From: Homalodisca vitripennis
Lineage: Eukaryota; Arthropoda; Insecta; Hemiptera; Cicadellidae
Direction of reading: 5' to 3'
DNA: 64,000 nt
Assembly: GCF_021130785.1 (NCBI RefSeq)
Contig: NC_060214.1
Span: forward strand, 41,771,001 to 41,835,000
Made by a program: the position numbers and the translations under genes. Below the pieces are notes generated by a model. The model saw only the letters and a program-made list of their open reading frames with translations. It was not told where the DNA came from and searched no databases. Shown piece after piece: positions 23,301 to 36,143 of the stretch. Numbering within the stretch: the stretch's first letter is position 1; every line of letters begins with the position of its first letter.

Positions 23301-26300
23301 ATATTACTTTTTCATTTACGATAAAATGCATTAAACTCAAGTAACCACAATAGTGATCGGTTTGTAGACCTAAGTACTTCTGTTATTGGTAGACAGAGGA
23401 TTACTTATTTTTGTTTAAATGTATATGTTTATACAGCCGAACCCTATGGTAATTTGTAGCAGGCTACAGTTTATGTACTTGTTACTGATATCTCACATGA
23501 AATGTGTTATATAGTACAGCTGGTTAGTTTTATTTTTTAAGCTTTATAATTTAAACTCATGACAACTAATTAGATAAAAATTCTTATATATATAGTCCAG
23601 TTTCAAAATTTATCACCAGGACTTATAAAAGTAAAATTGCAAACTTAAGTTTTATGGTTGATTTAAAAGAATGTGTATTAACGTTTATGAACTTTTTGTA
23701 ATTTTTCTTAGATTAAATATAAATTGTATTAAAAAACAAGAGTTATTTTATAAACATCTTATAAGTTAGTAATTATGCACAAATATTTTCAATATAGATC
23801 TGCTGAATAATAATATTGTAAAAAATACTATTAGAAAATATTTCATATAATATTTAATAAAATAAATGTATTTCTATGTCTGAATATACTTAGAGCATCA
23901 TTGAAATAATTAAATTGATTGGCCTATCAGCTTGAAGATCTAGATGCATTTTAAGTGTCCTCAGCTAAAATATTGTTCAGCATTTTAATCTTACTTGTAT
24001 TGATCATAATAATTTGATCAAAACATGACACGTTGATTTCGTATGCATGTTAATTTTATAAATACCCATTGGGAAAATATCCGCCCCAGCTACAGAATAC
24101 TGTCAATGATCTTTCGGTTATCAATAAAACTATATACCTAAAAAGACTTCTCAGACGAAATATTAAAATTAAAAAAACAAATAAATAAAAATATTTATCG
24201 TTGTTCCATGTGACAAATCTCCAAGATCTCTGTCCACTCTGAGGTATTGCACAGACAGGCAAAACAAAGACCTGTTGAATCCGTAATAGTTTCTAAATAC
24301 GGAAATGAATTTTCAACGAACATTATGGCATTTAAATTTAATAAAACTTAGTTAAATATTTCTCAATTTCTTTAGATTGAATACCATTATGAAAACATAA
24401 ATTAAACACAATATTCATATAAAATTTCCTTATTCTACAGCTGAGCTTATTTGCATTTAACTTTGCATACTTCATATTGAGTTATCGCAATAGTTTAGAT
24501 CAGTTAGGTATAGCATACATAACTAATTGATCAGTTCTTGTTTAAAACTCTGCTTGTTGTTCAGTAGCCAGTATAACAAAAGTCCACGCTCTTATTATAA
24601 ACATCCACAGAAAATCTGAGAACTGAGTTTGTTTCCTCACTCTTAAGGTGCACTAATGAGGTAAAGACAATTTGTAGTGATGTAGAAACTTAGAAGTGGA
24701 CTTTAGTCTCCCGCTGCTCCTGCACTTTTGTGTATTTCTGTAATTGTGTAGCTGGATAAAGGCCAACTCTGTGATCGTTACTTGTTTAAATGTTAGAAGA
24801 ATTTGATATAAAGAGCTAAATAAAATAATGAATATGTTTTAATATAAAAATGTTTATCATAACCTTCCCAGCCCGTTTTAAAAACGTGTTTTTTAATCAT
24901 TTTAATTATTTTTTGTATTTAATGTTATTTTATCTATTATATTGCCACCTTCATTACCTACAAACTGTACAAACTTTGTAATGTATTAAGTATTTTATTT
25001 TAATTCTAAATTAAAAAATACAAATTTTCATAATTCCTATTATTGCATTTTATATTTTCGTTTTCTTTTTTTGAGCTATATTAAGAATGATCCACTCTCT
25101 ATACCTTTGTAAAGCTACTTAAGGATCGATTAAAAAGTTTACACTTAAAATGCAGACAAGAAATTGAGTTTGAAAAATAGTTTTAGAATAAATCCTAGAA
25201 GTCATTGTATTAAACAATACATTCTGACAACCCATTAATTTGCCACAACAATAATAATAATAAAAAAAATTATTTGTAAGAGAAAGTATACTCAATGGAA
25301 GAGTTAAACTGTTGTATAAATTGAGTTGACAGCAATCACTCTTTACCTGAGAGCCCGACCGTCATTTCCATTAGGGTTCCAGAACTCTTGGACAAACATG
25401 CTGTGTTGTTTTATTGCTTTTGTACCTTTTCCTGAAGTAATGGTCAAATTGTGAGTGTTTTAAACACCCATAAAATTTATGAGTTATGTTTACAACTTGA
25501 AATAACTATAATACAATGTTATATCTTGTATTCAAGTGTCCATAATCTGTGAAAATAATATTTTATAGGTATTACATAAAGTTTCACAATTTTATATAAT
25601 ACAAGATTTATATAGATATAGGTAACCCACACCACTTGTCAAGTAACAGCATTTACGACGTTTGCTTGCGTTCAAGTATATAGCCTTAACTATTTAGGCT
25701 AAGTGTGTTACTATGGCTTTCTTTGGATCTTATCAGACCAACATGATTTTACATTCCTGGAGTCAAGTCTGAGACAGCGTCAGATACCAGACTCTGCAAT
25801 AAAAGGAAGGTGAACTGGAGCTAAACTCAAAATTCAATAGGTATCTATATTAAAACAGATTCTTAATAATAATAACATCAGAAATGTTAAACATTTAGAA
25901 GTTAATGGATACGAAATTGCTTATACAGTTATAAAAAATAATCTTGGGAAGCAAAAAATGTATATTAGATGTATATTGAAAAATTACCATGTGATCTATA
26001 GTTTATTTTACATTTCATACGTATTAGAACAGGTTTTTAATACATCTAACTAAAATAGTGAATCTTTTGAATGTAAAAATTTTGTTGTGACCTTATAAAA
26101 ACCCATTAAAACTTATTTTGTTTATTGAATATTTACGGTGTCTTTTATATAATAACTCTAAATCATATGTAAAACTTAATAATTTAGAACCATATTGTTA
26201 TTTCTTGATTCAGTTGGGAGCCTTTTTCAAATTCTAAAGTCTCCATGATCTTCTTAATGTCTTAAAATCAATTACTAAATTTGTACATAACGTGTAGGCA

Positions 26301-29300
26301 AATATTCATTGGTTTTTATTAAATATTAAATATCAATCCAGATATATTTTACTGATACAACTAACAACTTTGACATAAATCGTAATACTAAAAGAAAGGT
26401 TTAGTCAATGGAAGAGTTAATTGTTGCTGTTTGTGTTCACCAGCAATCTCTGTTTACTTGAGAGCATGGACGGCATTTCCTTTAAGGTTCCAGAGTTCTT
26501 GGAAAACCACGCTGTGTTGTTTTAATGTTTTCGTGTCCTTTCCTCGAAGTAATGATGAAATTGTGAGAGTTGCACCCTGATACTGTTTAAATGTCAGTTT
26601 ATTACTTGTAATAACTATAATTTTATACTCCTATTGTAAAGTGTAGTGTCTTAAGAACGCGTGATTTTATAAATTTGTTCATAAATATTATATAATATTC
26701 CACAACCCTATGCATTACTAAGTAGAATACTGAACTATGTGTCGCCTACATGTTATATGACGTGACAATATGTTAAACAGTCATATTATTATTTTCCTTT
26801 TGTTAATAGATGACTTTTTTCGACGATATTCTCGTTACGATAATGGTTAATAAAAATAAAGTAAAAAAGAGAGAAAATGTTAAGCAAGATAATATGATAC
26901 ATGTAAAATTCAAAACATAGACATATGTTTGGCAGTAGTACCTTCATAGTACATCTACTTTCCTTTGAATGTTTTTATGTGAACTTTAATTTTTTTAACT
27001 AAGCTATAACATTTGGTGTCAGCTCCTTTGATACACTTTTGTCCTAATATAAATCAACAACATAACTATGTTTTATTGTGCACTTTTATTTTCAAAAGCC
27101 CTACGATATCCCTCAGTGGGTAATGATCCAGAGTGATAATTTTCACCTTCTGAAAGATTGCCCCTTCAGATGAAATCTATAAAGATCTAATTACAAAGTT
27201 TCGATTGTTGTACTTCTCTTCATTTCAAAGTACTAGCTTAAACTGTATATCAATATATTACTTACTTGGAAATATTTTCTTTGTATAGTCCAATTTGAAC
27301 CTCCGACGTTTAAGAACCCATTTCATTTAGCCATTTTTTAACATCCTTCAGGCCAAACACATCAGTTAGTGTCAATAAGTCGCTGCTTGATATAGGCTCC
27401 TGTCTCTCATTATTTTTACTCTAATAATTCATTTTTAATAATATTACTATCTTGCCAAACAATAAATTTTCAAATATTTAACAAACACATATATAACAAT
27501 TTTTAAATAATTAAACCAGCAACAATGAACGATTGAAACATGTTACTTAGAAATATATAAAAATTCACTTATGTTTGGCAGTAGGAAGTTTGTTACCCAT
27601 AAGAATAGAGAAACAATTTTCACTAGCACTTAGAAATTTATGGATCAATTCATTTCAAGATAAACTTGACTATGGACGGACAGATAGACAGACAATCCAA
27701 TAGACTAAAATGAAATGTTTCAATAACTCAAAATATATGATTCAGCAATTCTCAGCAAACAAGATATTTATTATATGTTATCGGTTTCATTCGGCATTAA
27801 TATTTAATGTTCAATAGTGTATGAATTTATCTTAATCATTATAACCATCCATTATTGTAAAATGCTTGAAGAGTATTTTAATGAGATGATTATTAAAAAA
27901 ATATAATTCTATGAATTAACACACTAAAGAAAATGTTATAACAAAACAGTAAATCTTATAGATATGGCTCTTTTTGATTGTGGATGGGAACATTTTATCA
28001 TTATACATTGTTTTATTAAGTTTCATTATTTGCAGGAAAGAAAAAATTATGTAGTTAAAAAATGACTGGCTGAAAGCGTTTCATTTAAGATTGAATTCAT
28101 TTATTGAAATTCCACATAAGTTCCGTTTAAGTTTGAATTGTTATCTAAAGCATATTTCAGAATGTAAGTAACCATTTCTACTAAACTCTACAGCAAGTCA
28201 TCCAAAACAGCAGTATTGCTACTATTTTGTATCTATACTATCATTATACTATAACGATTATACGTTAAGTGTTCTAGACATAAAATATAAGATAAATAAA
28301 ATTGATATTATGACATATGAGATAAGGCGAGTCACAATATTTATGTTCAGTGCTGATGCCGTAAGCTGAACGCTGATTGCCTACACCTGCAGATAGAACC
28401 ATTCATCAGCGGATTAGCAGGCATAACAATTAGTTACGCCCAATCTTGAAAGGTTCCTACGTTGGTGTCATATTTTTAATTACTAGTTTCTTCTGTTGAC
28501 GACATATAAATTCATACTGAAATTATCAAGGCTATTTATACAAAGTAGGCACGTATTAGATATCTGTGTTCTATTCAAAACGTCTAGATTACCGGAACTT
28601 TTTTTTCTCAATATGTTAATATGTCACATTATTTACTGAGTTTCAGCGAAGCCTATCACTTGTGTAGCTGAAAAAAATTTAATTTCTGTCTATATGTTAC
28701 GTTTGGTTATTTAAGATACCTCAAAAACAAGCTGACCTACACAATTTAAATTTTACGTAGAGATTTTTTTTTATATATATTTATTATATTATATATATAT
28801 ATATATATATATCATATATAACATTAATACTGAGTTCGATTATGATTTACTGTATGGGATTTGAACGAGCTTCAGTAAATATTTTTACATTTTATTCAAA
28901 GTTAACCATCATGGCAATGATAAAATAGCAAAACAAATACATTTGTGAACAACCTGAGTACAGCAATATGAGATTTTAAAACAGCATGTTTTCTGATGTG
29001 GATGATTCAAACATCGGAAAGAAAAATGAAGGATTGAAGTTCAATATTACAAGTAGGTGACGAGATCTGATTTCAGCGCACTCTTATACTGTAGTGCCCT
29101 GCCTACTTCACTGAAACTGTTATTTAAACACTGCTATAAAACCTAATGGATAACATTGTAATAAGTCATGTGACATGATATCTCGATAAAAATGATCAAC
29201 AAGCCTTAAATTTTTCGCATAAAACTTCATTTGTACGTACGCAAGTATCATGATAATCCATGTCCAGCCATGGAATTTGACTGAAAACCATGCAAGCACT

Positions 29301-29543
29301 TAGCTGATGGAATTTCTTTTTTGGTCTACATTTATTTTCTGCATGAATGTCTGTCTATCTATCGGACTGCAAGACATGTAAATATTGAAATAAGCTATAG
29401 GCATGAAACTTTGCATGTAACCTCTGTGAAGCCTGTTCTGCGACACGTGGTTACACTTAATCCTACATTGTTTTATTGAAGTATGTTACGTGCTAATTTT
29501 TTTCTTTGAAGTATGAATTAATTACCAACGATGCCATATTATA
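20365..29543 (+). repeat. H segment, copy H2
   Basis: Second H copy with no recognisable gene. It carries the same internal features as H1: module M (21910-22310), SINE remnant (about 24064-24164), the direct repeat pair (about 25285-25470 and 26395-26580), the hairpin module (28317-28430) and a TA tract (about 28790-28811), shorter than its H1 equivalent. Confidence 0.85.
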
Positions 29544-32494
29544 CGGCCTTCTAAACAGGTCATAGGGGAAATCGAAAGTCTACATGCATTGAGAGTAACT
29601 ATAATGAAATACACGAGCTTTTTCTTCAATACGGCGCAAAGATGGGATTGGAATATGAATAAACTAGCTTTAAAATGCTAGAAACTAAGTCGACTCAATG
29701 TATTTTTGAATTTTATCGATTTATCGTTGTTATCATGATTATCCGAACACTGATATAAAAATTTTCGCTAACGCTCAGAAACATCCTGTAGAGTGATATG
29801 CACTCCAATTAGAAAATCGATTTATCTAATTGTTTTCCTTATAACAAAATTTAAAATCTGTAAATCGGTTTGTTCTTAAAATTTTTAAATAAAGGGGCAG
29901 GTAGAAATGAAATTTTTCATCATCCTAAGAACTCGTTTAAAATTTATTGATGCAATCTTCAATCGTATATATTACCATGTTTAAATCATTAATCGCGATG
30001 TTTCTTATCATAAACATAATTTAAAGTTAAATTGATAAATTTTAAAACATATATGTAGCACCAGAAATGTAAAGCAGTTAGATTTCCCAATCAAAGAAAT
30101 CGTAATTATTGGAGTCCCTTGAGATGACAGATCTGAAATTGCTTTTACAAAAAAATCCAATTTTTAACAGGTTCAGATGGATGAATTACATGTAGTGATA
30201 CTCTATACAATCTTAAAAAGTTAGAGATGTATTATCGATTTCTATAGAAAAATAGTTTTCTTTTATTACAGATGCTAAAATCTGAGCTAAAAGAGGCCAA
30301 GCAGATCCCTCCTCGTGAAAAATATCCTTATTTAGGTCTATGAAAAGCGCACTATTAAGATTACAAGAGATTAAGTATTATCTTGAAAGGATCGAATACA
30401 CAAACAGCTCTCTGTAAATCAACTTTGGAGTTTGCAGTAAGTTAATTTTTGCTATAATCTAAAATATTGTAAATTTAGAGTTACTCGTGGATTTGATCGC
30501 AATTTGGTAGGTTTGCACCTGCATAAGCACTTCTGGCTTTAGTGAATTATATTATTCTGACGCCAATGTTGACTCTTTTTCTTCCCACGACCAAGAATAT
30601 ATACATGTATCAAATTTGTATATTTATTAACGTTTTAATTTACTCTGATATTAGTATTTCTGTTCCAAAGCTAATTTTGCCTCTCTCCAGACCAAGAAAA
30701 TACATATAAATACACAGCTTTGAGAAGCCTATATTTATCAAAACACAACTTAGATAAGTTTCATAATAGTTTTAAATATATAGTAACAGTAAAAATACAT
30801 TGTCTCTTATATCTGCACTGCTAGCAGTTACACGCTCCTTTGCACGAAAAATAGTAGGCGTTGGCACGTTTATGAATTGGCGTTGGAAGGCGTGGTTCGA
30901 GTGAATTATATTTCCGACAAATATGTTGAGTTTGCCTTGTAGCCACTATCAAGAAAATAAGTCAAACAGTTTATAATTACAGCCATTATAATTTAATTCA
31001 TTCTTAGTATATTTTGGATAATCGCTAAAGTATAAAAGGGGTGAATAATAATGGACAACAAATATGTTCATACAATTTATTCACTATAAATGTACACAAA
31101 TTTAAAAAAATAAATAATGTTTACATAGAGTAGTTTATTACATTTTACAGGATAATTCAATTAATATTACACAACTGTATAGACCTAGATGGAATTTTCG
31201 CTACTTTAAAGTCCAGTGGGGAGTGATTTTCGAAATAGTAATAGGCCTATATTCATCCTATTAACCGTAATTGATGAGTAGTCTACGCTTGAAAATACCT
31301 TTAAAAACAATAAACTTTTTATTGTTTCATATTAATGAGGCACAGTTTTCTTTCCACTAACTGATTAATTATGAGCTAAATGCCGCTGGGATTGTTATTA
31401 ATTTCTAGTGCTCTCGGACTTCGTACTTCATTCTCCATTCATGACGTGCTTTTAAAACTCTTGTTTCAAATGAATGGAAACTGTGGAAACGGATTGAAGT
31501 GGCTCCTTAATTAAAACGTAAATATGACTCTCATTGATACTTTTCTTCTTATGTTACTCAATGAAGAGTTAACACAATTTTGAATTATTACTTTGTATTT
31601 ATTCATGAACAAATAAATTTTTAATTAAATAAATATAACACTGTTACGAGTATTTGTAAAAAAAACATAATCACATTAATCAGTAAATCATCTTATATGT
31701 AATACACGTGTTTAACATTAATAATTATATAATATGTTCAATAAGATTTTGTTGTATTTTCTTTTATCACTTGGAAGGTAGCTTAAAATTTACCAATCAA
31801 ATAAAACATTCATACCAAATAGATACCTCTATTATTATAATTTCCTAATTTAGACTAGGCGAGATAAAATGTATTCTTATTTGATTGCATGCATGTTTGT
31901 AAGACATCTGTGCAAAGACATAAAATAAGCTTAAAAATCTTGCACGCTTTTAATTATTTTTATTTTATTTTTCTGTTACTTAATTCCCATTAAGATATAC
32001 TAACATTTTTACGGTTTGAAATACTGAGTGCTTTGTGGTGACTAGGCTTTAGTAGCCCATGTGAAAATATTTCTCAAGTAATTAAATTAGAAATATAAAT
32101 TTATTTTACACATTAAACTTTAAAAACCAAATATTTAATTTAATTATATATGTTTTAATACAATGAATATATTAATATGTATCTTTTTTCATTTCTCGGA
32201 GAAGAATGGGTTTCGATTTGATTTGATTTGCTACACAGCGATGCATTTTAGACATGTGATCTGGAATAGATCTAGTTTTTAGAAAAACTGGATGAGAATA
32301 CTGCGTATTTATTCTTAGAGCTTAATTGTTATAGTAGTGACGTATATCAGTTATTAGTGTACATACAGTATTTGTGACAGCCCTATTAATATTAAATGTC
32401 AATGCATTTAGAATATTTTGTTTTGAAAACTAAGATTATTTTCTGCACTTAAAATCTTTCTTATATTGTTCATAAATAGCTTGAATATTTGTTG
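29544..32494. other. Unique AT-rich DNA without recognisable genes
   Basis: Starts where the duplicated H segment ends. No long frame, tRNA or clear repeat is seen. A short GATTT repeat (32213-32230) resembles the tail of the LINE at 34234 but has no LINE coding sequence beside it. Confidence 0.6.
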
Positions 32495-33610
32495 GTTTTG
32501 TATCTTAGAGGGCGGTCCAGAAAGTAACAGACGTTTAGATATGGCTAGGAAATATGCAAACGGCATAGTGCTCCTACATTCAGACCTCAGAACGCAAAGC
32601 GTGATAATTTGTGCATCATGCCTTCGTACTTTGCATGCAGTGGGGTGATGAATTAGGTGCTGCAACTGAAACTCTCACAAGAAATTTGATCTTTGATAAT
32701 GTTTTGTTGTCAAAAAATCACTAACCAATTTATCGCCAGATTTGTGATGTGCACGGTAAAGGAGTAAAGAGTGAAAGCCGAGAGATGCAGTGGTGCATTG
32801 ATTTTTAAAATGGACGATTCAGCGTTACGATGAGCATCATAGAGGTTGGTCTAGCCTGGCGAGTGATGAGTTGGTGGCAAAAAGCAACGAAACGGTCCGT
32901 AAAATTGCAATTTCACAATAACGTAACTCCTAAAATGTCATGGACTTTAGTGCCTGAAATAGAGGTTTGTAATTTTGGTTACCAGAGATTTTTTGCCAGG
33001 TGGATTCGAAAAATCTTAACTGAAGAACACAAAAAACCAGAGACTTGCTGCAGCTATGAAATTTTTGGAAGACTACGAGAAAAGTGATAACCAAGTGATC
33101 TATAGTGTCACAACCGGCAACGAGAGTTAGAAAAAGCATGTAATTTTAAAACATGGCTGTTCATGGAATGTGGACGCACGCATTCACTTAAACACCGAAT
33201 AAGTATTTGCAAACGCTACCACCAACAATAATCGAGGCTACTGAATTTTTAGACACTCTGGAAGTGATTTTCGTTGATTTTATTGAACGTGGTCAAAATG
33301 TAAACTCAGATAGGTAACAAGTAAGTTAAGATGCGCGATACAAAACAAATGACTGAAAAACGTCAGCAAGAAAGTATTTTTTATCCACAAAAAAGGTCGT
33401 CCACACATAGCCAATAGTATCTAATAGCTCTTGCAGGGTTTTGAAAGCTTTCAATTACTCGACGTACAGCCCAGATTTGGCCCCAAGCGACCTCGACTAT
33501 CTGTTTGTTACCAGCGTGAAGGCGTGGAATGATTTGACACTGACGCTGAACTGTGCTCAATTGGTTTGTGATTTTCGCCAATAAAACTTTATCACAAATC
33601 ACACTTCGCA
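32495..33610 (+). pseudogene. Decayed mariner-type transposase
   Basis: GGCGGTCCAGAAAGTAACAG (about 32510) looks like a mariner 5' terminal repeat. Downstream, in shifting plus-strand frames, are pieces typical of these transposases: an ARWI.KILTEEHK piece near 32995-33030, a VDFIERGQNVNS-like piece near 33275, and YSPDLAPSD near 33470, which carries the third catalytic Asp of the DD34D triad. Frameshifts and stops separate every block, so it is dead. The second catalytic block is not clear, and I could not find the 3' terminal repeat. Confidence 0.8.
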
Positions 33611-33639
33611 ACTGGTTGCATTTTACATTGCATCTCTCA

Positions 33640-33830
33640 TTTCAACAATCCACTTTATACAAAGTACAATAGGCAAGATGCACAATCTTCCACAATCTGG
33701 AATCTGGACTTCTGGTCCTCTTAAACCGCAAATACTGATTGGGAAAGCACCCGAGATGCAGCACCGAATTAATGACCTTTCGGTTATCAGTTGATTAGCT
33801 ACCAACTGAGGCATCTCAGACGGTATATAT
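33640..33830 (-). mobile_element. tRNA-Ile-like SINE
   Basis: A tRNA-like head (33753-33817) is followed on the minus strand by a body containing GTGCTTTCCCAATCAG, TTTGCGG and GGACCAGAAGTCC (about 33690-33750). The same head and start of body are seen, more decayed, in the H segment at 9040-9140. Confidence 0.6.
33753..33817 (-). tRNA. tRNA-Ile(GAT)-like SINE head, not a functional tRNA
   Basis: GAGATGC and GCATCTC form a perfect 7-bp acceptor stem 65 nt apart. Between them are an A-box-like CTCAGTTGGTAG, an anticodon-like loop CTGATAA (GAT) and a B-box-like GGTCATTAATTCGG, degraded from GGTTCGANTCC. The anticodon stem is poor, so it is a repeat head. Confidence 0.5.
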
Positions 33831-34233
33831 CTATAAAATAATAAGATGAAAATTGTTATTAATGTTCCATGTTTAAATGCCCCAGGATCACTTTCTTTGG
33901 AGATGTATCAGACGGAAAGACACAGAGATACAATTTTAAGAAGGTCCTCCTGGATCCTTAATAATTGCAAAATACGGAAACCGAATTTATACAGAACATT
34001 TCAATAGATATAGTACTGGAAATTAAAATTAAACTTAGTTAAACCGATCTAAATTTTGCCGATGAAAAGACCATTATGAAAAATAAATAACAAGACAACT
34101 TTTTTAATCATTTTTTTAATTAAAAAAAACAAATCTAAAATCATTTTTCGGGCAGCTGTATTTAAATTAACTGGTATTTAAATTTGTATAGGTTGTGGTA
34201 AGTCATCAAAATATGTGTCATAAATTATGTATA
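33831..34233. other. Gap without recognised features
   Basis: AT-rich DNA between the SINE and the LINE tail. It retains a GTTCCATG word shared with the sequence next to the SINE remnant in H (near 9180), so the shared repeat may extend a little into it. Nothing else is seen. Confidence 0.5.
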
Positions 34234-35165
34234 AATCAAATCAAATCATCTTTTATTGCATTTTTTTAACAATTCAACATTGCATCGCAATCGTCAAGAA
34301 ACCCCTTATAATTATAGTTATAAGCAACCCCTTATACATTCACGCACACAGTCAAACTTACATCTTCATACATTCTCTCAAAACACATTCTCACTGACCT
34401 CAGATCCTATGCTCTCATAAATCCCAGCGGCTCATCATGAATTCATCTACAGAGTAAAACGCTCTAGACACCAGTAGGCGTCTTAGACGAGTTTTAAATT
34501 GATTTTGATTGTTGGAATTCTTTATACTTTCAGGGAGCCTACTGATCAGTTTGACACCAACTTCTTGAGGTAGATGTTGCGACAACGCCAGTCTGTGATG
34601 CTGAGTTCGATAGTTGTCCCTGCCTCTTGTTTCATATTGGTGAACGTCCCTGCCACGAATCAGAGTACACCTTGATCTGCAGTACGTAACCACCTCAAAA
34701 ATGTAGAGGCAGGGCAAAGTCATAAATCCAAGCTCCCTAAAAGATTCCCTACACGACTCTCTGAAACTCAATTTTTGTATGATTCTGACAGCCTTTTTTT
34801 GAAGTCTGAATACTCGTTCCAATCTATTTTTGGCACAGCCTCCCCAAAGTCTTACTCCATACGCAAAGTGTGGATGGATAAGGCCATAGTAGGCCATTTT
34901 TAAAACTTTGGGGGAACATAACTTTGCTAGGTTGCGCAAGGCATATATACCTGCGGAAACTCTAGCACATATGTGGTCGATGTGGTCGTCCCAGGTCAGC
35001 CCTCTGTCAAGGAACATTCCCAGAAACTTTGTAGAGTATGTTTCCTCTAAAAGGACATTATCTACAAATACAGCTGGCCCATCTGAACGTGTATTCTGCC
35101 GAATGCAGAAATGTACAAAATTTGATTTGGTTTGATTTGTTTTCAAGTTCATTTCAGAAAAGAAT
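34234..35165 (-). mobile_element. 5'-truncated jockey-like non-LTR retrotransposon (LINE)
   Basis: The element runs right to left: end of the RT frame (35152 to 34415), a 3' untranslated stretch of about 180 bp, then a tail of GATTT units at 34234-34250. Everything upstream of the last part of the RT domain is missing, as usual for LINEs truncated during target-primed insertion. I could not define a target-site duplication. Confidence 0.8.
34415..35152 (-). CDS. C-terminal part of a LINE reverse transcriptase (jockey-like)
   Basis: 245 codons are open. The start of the fragment (NLKTNQTKSNFVHF) corresponds to the N-L-x-x-N-x-x-KT block after the RT catalytic core. Then come KFLGMFLDRGLTWDDHID, the YGVRLWG segment, LQKKAVRII, and the post-[12 protein letters not shown] and KLISRLPESI blocks, ending with FKTRLRRLL...FYSVDEF. 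These are standard landmarks of jockey-superfamily ORF2 C-termini. The catalytic YADD region and the endonuclease lie upstream and are absent, so the fragment is not functional. The ATG is simply the first Met and not a true start. Confidence 0.85.
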   Translation of the reverse strand: MNLKTNQTKSNFVHFCIRQNTRSDGPAVFVDNVLLEETYSTKFLGMFLDRGLTWDDHIDHICARVSAGIYALRNLAKLCSPKVLKMAYYGLIHPHFAYGVRLWGGCAKNRLERVFRLQKKAVRIIQKLSFRESCRESFRELGFMTLPCLYIFEVVTYCRSRCTLIRGRDVHQYETRGRDNYRTQHHRLALSQHLPQEVGVKLISRLPESIKNSNNQNQFKTRLRRLLVSRAFYSVDEFMMSRWDL

Positions 35166-35637
35166 TGAATACATTTGAATACACATTAAATGATTTTTAA
35201 ATATATGAGCAACAAATAATCGATGCCCGTTTTTTCCATTATAAAAATTAACTTTTATTTTAAATTTTAACTCTATTGGTTATAGGCTATTTTGTTAACA
35301 GGATTCTTGCGAACAGACAGACAGACAGATTGACAGAAATGTTAAACACAGAGTTCCACCGACATGAACCAATAGCGAAATGTTTTCACAAAAATTATAG
35401 ACACAGTGATCTGTGCCAGTTCCCCATAGAAAGCACAAAAAGTAAAGTAAAGCATGTGAAAGATATGCTTTACTTTATAATCAAATATAAACATTTTTTC
35501 TTTAACTAATGTATTGATAAAATTTTAAATTATTGTTGTAATTTCCAATGTAATTTGTGACAAAAGTTCTGTCTATGTCCGACATATCACGTAGTTTCTA
35601 TACAAATCATTTCGAATAAAACAAAGTTCCACGATAT
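35166..35637. other. Gap with a (CAGA)n run
   Basis: Contains a short ACAGACAGACAGA stretch at about 35314-35328, a word common in insect repeats. Frames here are short and uninformative. Confidence 0.5.
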
Positions 35638-35638
35638 T

Positions 35639-35674
<36 letters not shown>
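35638..35674. repeat. (CA)n-(TA)n microsatellite
   Basis: About nine CA units followed by about nine TA units, on the outer left side of the inverted repeat 35692-35857. Confidence 0.95.
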
Positions 35675-35691
35675 GTAAAAAACAATAAATA

Positions 35692-35857
35692 GACTTCTTG
35701 GTATTAAATGTCCTTTAATATTTCGGAATTTGCCGTTTTCAAAAAGGCAAGTTTTTTATTTATTTATGTTAATTTTGTTTGCTGTGTTATTTTTTATTAT
35801 ACCTTTTTGAGAACGGCAAATGCCGAAATATTAAAGGAAATTTTATACCGAGAAGTC
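35692..35857. mobile_element. Head-to-head pair of PLE-like 3' ends (inverted repeat with 56-bp arms)
   Basis: 35692-35747 and 35802-35857 are inverted copies with five mismatches and a 54-nt spacer. Each arm contains CCTTTTTGA, a short stem (GGC/GCC in the right arm, CGG/CCG in the left), GAAATATT and AAAGG. The PLE 3' end has the same plan: GCTTTTGA, GTTAC/GTAAC, GAAATATT, AAGC. In each arm the motif points outward and is followed after roughly 40-60 bp by a TA microsatellite, as at the PLE 3' end. I infer two extremely 5'-truncated PLE-related tails joined at their 5' sides. Confidence 0.5.
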
Positions 35858-35891
35858 TAATAATTGTTAAAATAGAGCAATTCTGCATGTG

Positions 35892-35893
<2 letters not shown>

Positions 35894-35922
<29 letters not shown>
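35894..35922. repeat. TA microsatellite
   Basis: About 14 TA units on the outer right side of the inverted repeat. Confidence 0.95.
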
Positions 35923-35924
<2 letters not shown>

Positions 35925-36112
35925 TTATTATGCTTACAAAACTACTAAACCTTTTCTTGAATAGTTAAACTATAAATAGTCATATGTTTAAATTATATAT
36001 TTGACCGACACCCCATAACTATATTTCACTATTACTATAAATCTACTCCAGACGGTGTGATGATGTTATCGTAAAGGCTTCACAATATCCGGTTATTGCA
36101 TGCAACGATTTT

Positions 36113-36143
36113 CAACACACACACACACGTACGCGCGCACGTT
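36113..36143. repeat. CA/CG microsatellite
   Basis: CAACACACACACACACGTAC passes into GCGCGCAC, an alternating purine-pyrimidine run able in principle to adopt Z-DNA. Confidence 0.85.

Noticed and set aside
32213..32230. LINE insertion marked by a GATTT run
   Set aside because: No LINE coding or 3' sequence adjoins it.
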